Source: Verpa conica
Taxonomy: Eukaryota; Ascomycota; Pezizomycetes; Pezizales; Morchellaceae
Reading direction: 5' to 3'
DNA: 64,000 nucleotides
NCBI GenBank assembly: GCA_033030425.1
Contig: JAUFSD010000018.1
Location: 1,364,001 to 1,428,000, forward strand
A program made the position numbers and the translations under genes. Positions 59,418 to 64,000 of the stretch are shown piece by piece (position 1 is the first letter of the stretch; each line of letters begins with the position of its first letter). The notes under the pieces were generated by a model. The model ran no database searches. It was not told where the DNA came from and saw only the letters and a list, made by a program, of their open reading frames with translations.

Positions 59418-61304
59418 TGTAACGGGGGTACTCCCAGGGGAGTGCTGCCGTACCAAAAAAAACCAACAACCTTCCTTTCTGACGAGAAGCTTCAGTAGCA
59501 AAGCTTAGAACCGCTCGTCAACACGGAAGGTCGACAGTCCCTAGGCAAAACAGGAATAAGGATTTTTAAGGGTTGCAAACTAAAGACTTTAAAAGGCTCT
59601 TCTTCCCAGGGGAAGACAAACGTCTTTAGCAAAGAGTATGAGGGTCTCTGAACAACGGTTATTCATTGACCAGCAAGAATGATTGTCCTGGGGGAAGGAT
59701 GGGTTTAAGCTATGAATTTTGATTTCGAGCAGGCTGCCAAGGAGCGGGGAACAGTTCCTCTGTGCTTGGAAATCAACTGAGTCTAGAGCGCCCCTAAGAA
59801 CTAGCGGGCTCGATAGACTAGTGACTAAAAAGCGTTGGTTACTAAAAGCTCTATAACTTTTGCTATAATGGTCCGATTTCAAATCCGATTGCACCTATAG
59901 ATTTGCAGCACTGTCCCCCATATACCCTCCGAGTTTGGTTTGGTTGGACGAATTTTCCTGACGGTTTTGGGGTTATTTTTGGGGTCCAAAACTTGTCTTT
60001 TTGTTAGGGAATCAGCAACTCAGGGGGGCCCCCTCTGCAAACGGCGGGTGGCACAGTGGGGCGCCTCGTGGGTGTTAGAAAACACAGAGTCCCCTAGGCA
60101 GGGTAACCCACTGGCGATTCCTGCCGTTGCTTAGATTCCTTTCCCACGTTCCTAGTCCAACCTGGGGACGTGGCGGAGAGGTAATCTTGATCCATAAGGA
60201 CCTTAGGGCGACGCACAAGGCATATTCCCGTATGGTTTGATTCGTGACGCTGCCAGGTTAATTATTAATTTTGCTGGCGGCCCTAACTACTAAGCATAGC
60301 TTTGCTCTCGTCTCACGGCTCTCGGCCTCCCATGAGGTTGGCTATTAGCGAAGCCGTTGTTATTCCTCCTAGAGGAATAGGAGCTTAACTCTGTTCATGG
60401 AGGCAACAGCTTCAGTCTCATTGCACTAGTATCTCCCTGTGGCGGGGCGGTTGGGATGGTACGGTGAAGCCTAGGCAACGGGACGGTGACAGCGACTAAG
60501 ACGGCGACAATAAACGGTGTTACGACAAAAGATATTACAAGTGAAAAACTCTGTAATATTTCTTTACTAAACAATATAAACAAGACGTTGCGTGCCTAAG
60601 AAAATCCTCGGGGCGAGGCCCCTCCTTATACGTTTCCCCTCTTTTCCTGCCTACAAAATAACTTTTACACCAAAGAAAACTTTTCACTCCGATTCCAAAA
60701 TCCCCCACTGTTTCTGTTGGATATGTCATATCCAACAGAAAGGTATCTTTCCCATACAAACCGCATACAAAGTGTACAAGAGGACTTTGGGGGCCTCTGA
60801 CAACGTTACGTAAAATCCGAAACTAACAAAATGGGCCGCCGGCCCGGAAAACCTTATTGACAAATACGTTTATCGTTATCAACCTCGGGTGCGCGAACAT
60901 AAGCCTTCCCGCGCCTATTATTGCCTGTTTGTAGAAACGTCCCCTCCGCGCGCACTTAATCGACTCGATCGTCTAGTGGGGGCGAGGTCGAAGGTGACCC
61001 TCTTACGGAGGTGTGATCCGGTTTTGGCCTTGTTTCGTGTGACGGTGGCGTGGGTATCCTTGGAGCTGCCCGCGACACTCCTGTAGCTATAAGCTACAGA
61101 CGCATTACTCTGGTCTCTGTCGCATACCGACGACGGTGAGCTTCGCTCCGTCCTAGGAGCTCGCCAGCTCGCTTAGGGATCGGGCTATCATAGTAATGAC
61201 TTTCTTTAGTATCTATTGACCGGAATAGGATAGCTAGTCCTTATCCCTCAAGGGAGATCCTTAGGTGTCTCTATGTGGAGAGGAACTTAAGACTAGTCGT
61301 GACA
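59418..61304 (-). mobile_element. LTR-like insertion sharing its 3' end with the Ty3/Gypsy LTR
   Basis: On the minus strand it would start TGTCACGACTAG (near 61304) and end CCCCGTTACA (59418). Its last 185-190 bp match the 3' LTR at 3505-3689; the rest does not. It interrupts the transposase and is itself interrupted by LTR copy C, leaving about 1.24 kb of its own sequence, with no coding motif seen. It could be a long solo LTR or a non-autonomous element. The right boundary and target duplication are unresolved (CCAAT on the left, no clear match on the right). Confidence 0.55.
60438..61077 (-). mobile_element. Solo LTR (family 2), copy C
   Basis: 640 bp, reverse orientation of the copy at 53435-54074, from TGTGGCGGGG to CCCGCGACA on the plus strand. 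Flanks CTCCC (60433-60437) and CTCCT (61078-61082) are a 5-bp duplication with one mismatch. The frames it contains are paralogous to those in the LINE-borne copy and are not genes. Confidence 0.9.
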
Positions 61305-61509
61305 ATGGTTAAGTCGTCACACCGATACCGACTAAGCAATATTTGTAACCTTGATGAAACACCTCTTCCATTTGAGTACCTCAATGGCCGAACCTACAAT
61401 CCTATTGGTGCCAAAACAATTTGGATTAAGGAAACACGGAGTGGCTGGAATAAGCGCCAAGCTAGCCTAGTCCTTTGTGTTTTTGCAGATGGAGTCAATC
61501 GCATCCCTC

Positions 61510-62130
61510 TGTCGCGGGCAGCTCCGAAGGCCGACTACCTTTGCGAAAGAAGGTGGCGTTCGCCCCCACTTCCGTAAGGAGGTCGGACCGCCTTAGGGCG
61601 CGGAATTAGAATTGGCAATTACGAGACAGAAGCCCGTTTCGGGCTGGATAAGCTATCGCGTTACACGGGACGTAGGTGGGATGTCGGGGGACGGGTAGGA
61701 CAGAAGCCCCGGGAGTCTAGAGGCGATAGGAGGAAACAGAGCGGGGCTAGCGCGGTTAACGGAGGAGATAAGGGGAAAGTAGTTTTAGTATAGGAATAGT
61801 ATAGAAAAGGGACCTGCGTGTCGAACATGACATGTTCGACGGCATTTGTGATAAAAAAGGTAACAGGATGGGGTTCGGGTCGTACGAGGAGGGAAACGGG
61901 GGTATATAAGAAGGGGGCTTCGCCCCCTCTCGATGGAGTTTTTCTTCGTTACGCAATCTCTTGTTTGTTAGTCTTTTATCAAAGAAATTCCAGTTCCTTA
62001 GATTTGTTATATCTAAGAGTTCGACCGAAGAATCATTGTTCCCGCCCGAGCTCTCCACGTCTCCCAAAGAAACCAAGTTTCCTGTCCGCGTCACCTAGAC
62101 ACACTTCCCCGCCGAGCCCCCCCCGTTACA
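61510..62130 (+). mobile_element. Solo LTR (family 1), copy D
   Basis: 621 bp, TGTCGCGGGCAGCTCC...CCCCGTTACA, flanked by perfect CCCTC (61505-61509 and 62131-62135). Inserted between codons for VNRIP and PMIIFHG of the transposase; excision in silico of the LTR plus one CCCTC restores the frame. Confidence 0.95.
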
Positions 62131-63045
62131 CCCTCCAATGATTATATTTCATGGAACCGGAAAAAAACTCGGCAAAGAGTTTGCAAAATACCATCCTGGC
62201 GTAATTGTAGAGTTCAATAAAACTGCTTACATGAACGATCAATTTTTTATTAAATACATACAACTCTACCTCCTACCAGCACTCGAGAACTGTCCTAGTC
62301 TATTTGCTCTTGATCTCTGTACCTCACATAAAACCCCGGCGGTTCTCGGCATTTTACGCAGCAACAATATTACACCAAGTCTTATTCCCGCTGGCTGTAC
62401 TAGTTTAGTACAACCTCTTGATGTGTCTATTAATAAGCCCCTAAAGGAACGCATCCGTGATTTAACAGATGAATCAATTTTTGAGTACGGTACAGACAAG
62501 TGGAGTGTGGGGGACCGGCGGGTCCTTATTACTTAGTGTGTTGGAGATGCTTGGTATCAATTCTGTATTGAGCGGCAAGAGGTAATAAAGAAGTCATTTC
62601 GGGATGTAGGGCTTTCTTTACCTATTGACAGCAGTGCGGATTATGAGTTGAACATCAAAGGCTTTGATGATATTCATATTGGGGACTGGCGGATCGGTTC
62701 TGAACAAGAGAAAGACTCAGATTTGGGGACACAATTTGCTGATGTGGGTATGGAACATGATAACAATGAGTTAGTAGAGTTTGTAGCATACGGAGAATAG
62801 TATAAACTGTACAAAAAGTGCCTTCTCGTCGTGAATTTCACCCTTCTATTTTTAGTAAAAATTACGAAAAGTTGGGCAAGATCTGCAAGATCTGCACCAA
62901 GTATGTAGCCAAGTATGTAGCTAAGCTCCTCCGGAGATACCCCAGGTGAGACCGGAGATAGCAAATTTTTCGAGTGTATACGGTAGTTGGTGTAATACAA
63001 AATCCTGGTGTCCTCATTTACCTGATTGGGTAACTGAGAACACCT

Positions 63046-64000
63046 TGCAAACCTCAACAGTTTCTACCTCTTGTGCTTCATCAGCTTCTAGAACTCAGTC
63101 CTCGGTGGGCGTCCGGGACCGTAGATAAGGTCGTAAATTCCGAGTAATAGTTGTCTAATACACCGCTGAACTACTCTCTAGGCGAGTTCTCAAATAGTGT
63201 ATTCGAGTTACAATCAAGGCCATCTTCTATCTAGTTTTAAAATATTTACAATCTCCCAAGATCCTGTCTTCGACGCGGCATTGCTATTATATATGGGCGG
63301 TTCCGGGTATGAGTGATAAAAAGCCAGTGTACAGGAGAATTCATTTCTTCAAGAAACTTGAAGAACTACCGGTCGAATTTAGGTACACGGCTTCTGGTCC
63401 TCCTTGGTTTTCTTTTAGAGCGGAACCCCTTCTCTGGCAGCTCCTTCGGGCTACGGGTGAACCCGTGAAAGGCTAAAAATAAGGGTTCCATCTATGGATG
63501 CACTCCCGGCTCATTTGCGGTTGGTGAGCTTGCAAATATTGAGGGGTATCAAAACCGGAAGAGCGGTGCCAGAGCGGCGGAGAAAATTTTACTATAAACT
63601 GAAAGCAGGAAACACTAATGGTCCTCTGCCTTCTAATTATGTAAATTTATTTTACTAGGCAGCATAGGTAGGGGAGAGGGGGCGTGGTTAATAATTACAG
63701 GGCCCCGAACCTATCACTCCGGGAAAGCTACTTGACTACTAAATGAAGTACCACCTAAAATATCAACCGAGTGGGTGCCCTGGAGTTCTAATCACCCGGA
63801 AATACAACTAAGGACATATTCTGACGAATCGATAGATGTACTTTGCAAAGGAAAGTCCCCGCACCAATGACTTTCCCTTCCTGAAACTTGTATTTCTGGG
63901 TACTTACCTATTGTCTGTTGCAAATAGGAACTAGTTCCAGATAGCTGGGGATTTCCTATATCACTAGATATACATCTAAGGCCCCCGATATACGTTTTTG
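63046..64000. other. Flank of the pogo-like element; one small open frame
   Basis: Mostly unassigned. An ATG frame at 63309-63476 (56 codons, contains KKLEELPVEFRY) faintly recalls the start of fungal F-box or 2EXR proteins, and a second open stretch follows to about 63650 in another frame. Evidence is too thin for a gene call. Confidence 0.3.

Larger units (their letters stand above)
58069..62799 (+). pseudogene. Pogo/Tigger-type transposase, interrupted
   Basis: Four coding pieces: 58069-58707, 59333-59417, about 61310-61509 and 62136-62799; LTRs separate them. Piece 1 holds a Psq-like helix-turn-helix (EIFGVPQRTISDWVHR) and a CENP-B-type DNA-binding domain (IRRGWFRIHANVIF, FRFSNGWFEAFLGR). 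Piece 3 carries the first catalytic Asp (CNLDETPLPFEYL), and piece 4 the second (FALDLCTSHKT) and third (LVQPLDVSINKP), giving a DDD triad. Independent lesions are an in-frame TGA at 58123-58125, a frameshift near 58620 and an in-frame TAG at 62534-62536. Both stops are explained by a single C-to-T change. Around two LTRs, removing the insert plus one duplication restores the exact codon, confirming the order of events. Confidence 0.92.
57797..63045 (+). mobile_element. Pogo-like DNA transposon with long inverted repeats and nested LTR insertions
   Basis: The left end (57797-57964) and right end (62844-63045) are inverted repeats: ACCGTATACACTCGAAAAAT, ATCTCCGGTCTCACCTG, CTCCGGAGGAGCTTAG and CGTAATTTTTACTAAAAATA appear in both. 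The left copy lacks about 25 bp present in the right one, and the right copy carries a small CCAAGTATGTAG duplication. The interior is a broken pogo/Tigger-type transposase with four LTR insertions, which raised the length from about 2.1 kb to 5.2 kb. Outermost bases are uncertain (CAGTGTC on the left, AGGTGTT on the right), and I could not confirm a TA duplication. Confidence 0.88.

Noticed and set aside
60592..61086. Two plus-strand frames paralogous to frames at 53257-53920
   Set aside because: They are the same solo LTR family read in both places; the similarity is due to the repeat, not to conserved genes.
1..64000. CRISPR arrays, operons or bacterial-type systems
   Set aside because: Introns, chromodomain retroelements and LINEs show a eukaryotic nuclear sequence; no regularly spaced short repeats were seen.

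Overview
This window looks like a gene-poor, transposon-rich piece of a filamentous ascomycete (Pezizomycotina) nuclear genome. The evidence is short introns (41-133 bp, one of 237 bp, mostly GTAAGT/GTATGT donors with CTAAC/CTAAT-like branch sites), STAND/NLR-type genes (SesB-NACHT-TPR, NACHT-ankyrin, N-terminal-domain-ankyrin), multi-pass membrane proteins with ankyrin tails, chromodomain Ty3/Gypsy elements, Tad-like LINEs and a pogo-like DNA transposon. The density of decayed elements would fit a truffle-like Pezizomycete, but that placement is a guess. All gene models were spliced by eye.

Layout. 1-3.7 kb: 3' part of a Ty3/Gypsy chromovirus (intact RT-RNase H-integrase-chromodomain frame plus 3' LTR). 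5.2-6.76 kb: 5'-truncated LINE with a 14-bp target duplication. 7.2-12.1 kb (-): SesB/NACHT/TPR NLR in six exons. 13.4-14.9 kb (-): fungal N-terminal domain plus ankyrin gene. 17.2-18.5 kb (-): two-exon Tet/JBP-like 2OG-Fe(II) dioxygenase candidate, with a 559-bp MITE just upstream. 19.6-21.2 kb (-): JmjC-type pseudogene. 24.1 kb: fold-back element. 24.8-28.2 kb (-): membrane-ankyrin gene broken by a frameshift. 31.2-31.8 kb (-): Ifi-6-16/ISG12-like membrane protein. 34.5-36.3 kb (+): three-exon membrane protein whose two introns resemble each other. 36.8-38.6 kb (-): NLR relics. 39.9-40.4 kb (-): small secreted Cys-containing protein. 40.5-40.8 kb: twin 127-bp hairpins. 41.8-43.0 kb (+): membrane protein with a heptad minisatellite. 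43.6 kb (-): Tc1-type helix-turn-helix fragment. 44.6-45.6 kb (+): SET-domain protein. 47.9-52.1 kb (-): ten-exon NACHT-ankyrin NLR with a 21-nt exon and a 25-nt exon encoding the P-loop. 53.0-56.4 kb (-): LINE with a solo LTR inserted in its open reading frame. 57.8-63.05 kb: pogo-like transposon carrying four nested LTR insertions.

How it fits together. No operon or metabolic cluster is present. The living genes are mainly STAND receptors and membrane proteins, of the kind linked in fungi to non-self recognition and programmed cell death, plus two candidate chromatin-modifying enzymes (2OG oxygenase, SET). The rest is layered transposon debris. Its relative age can be read from perfect or near-perfect target-site duplications, which also show that five LTR elements have been reduced to solo or solo-like LTRs.
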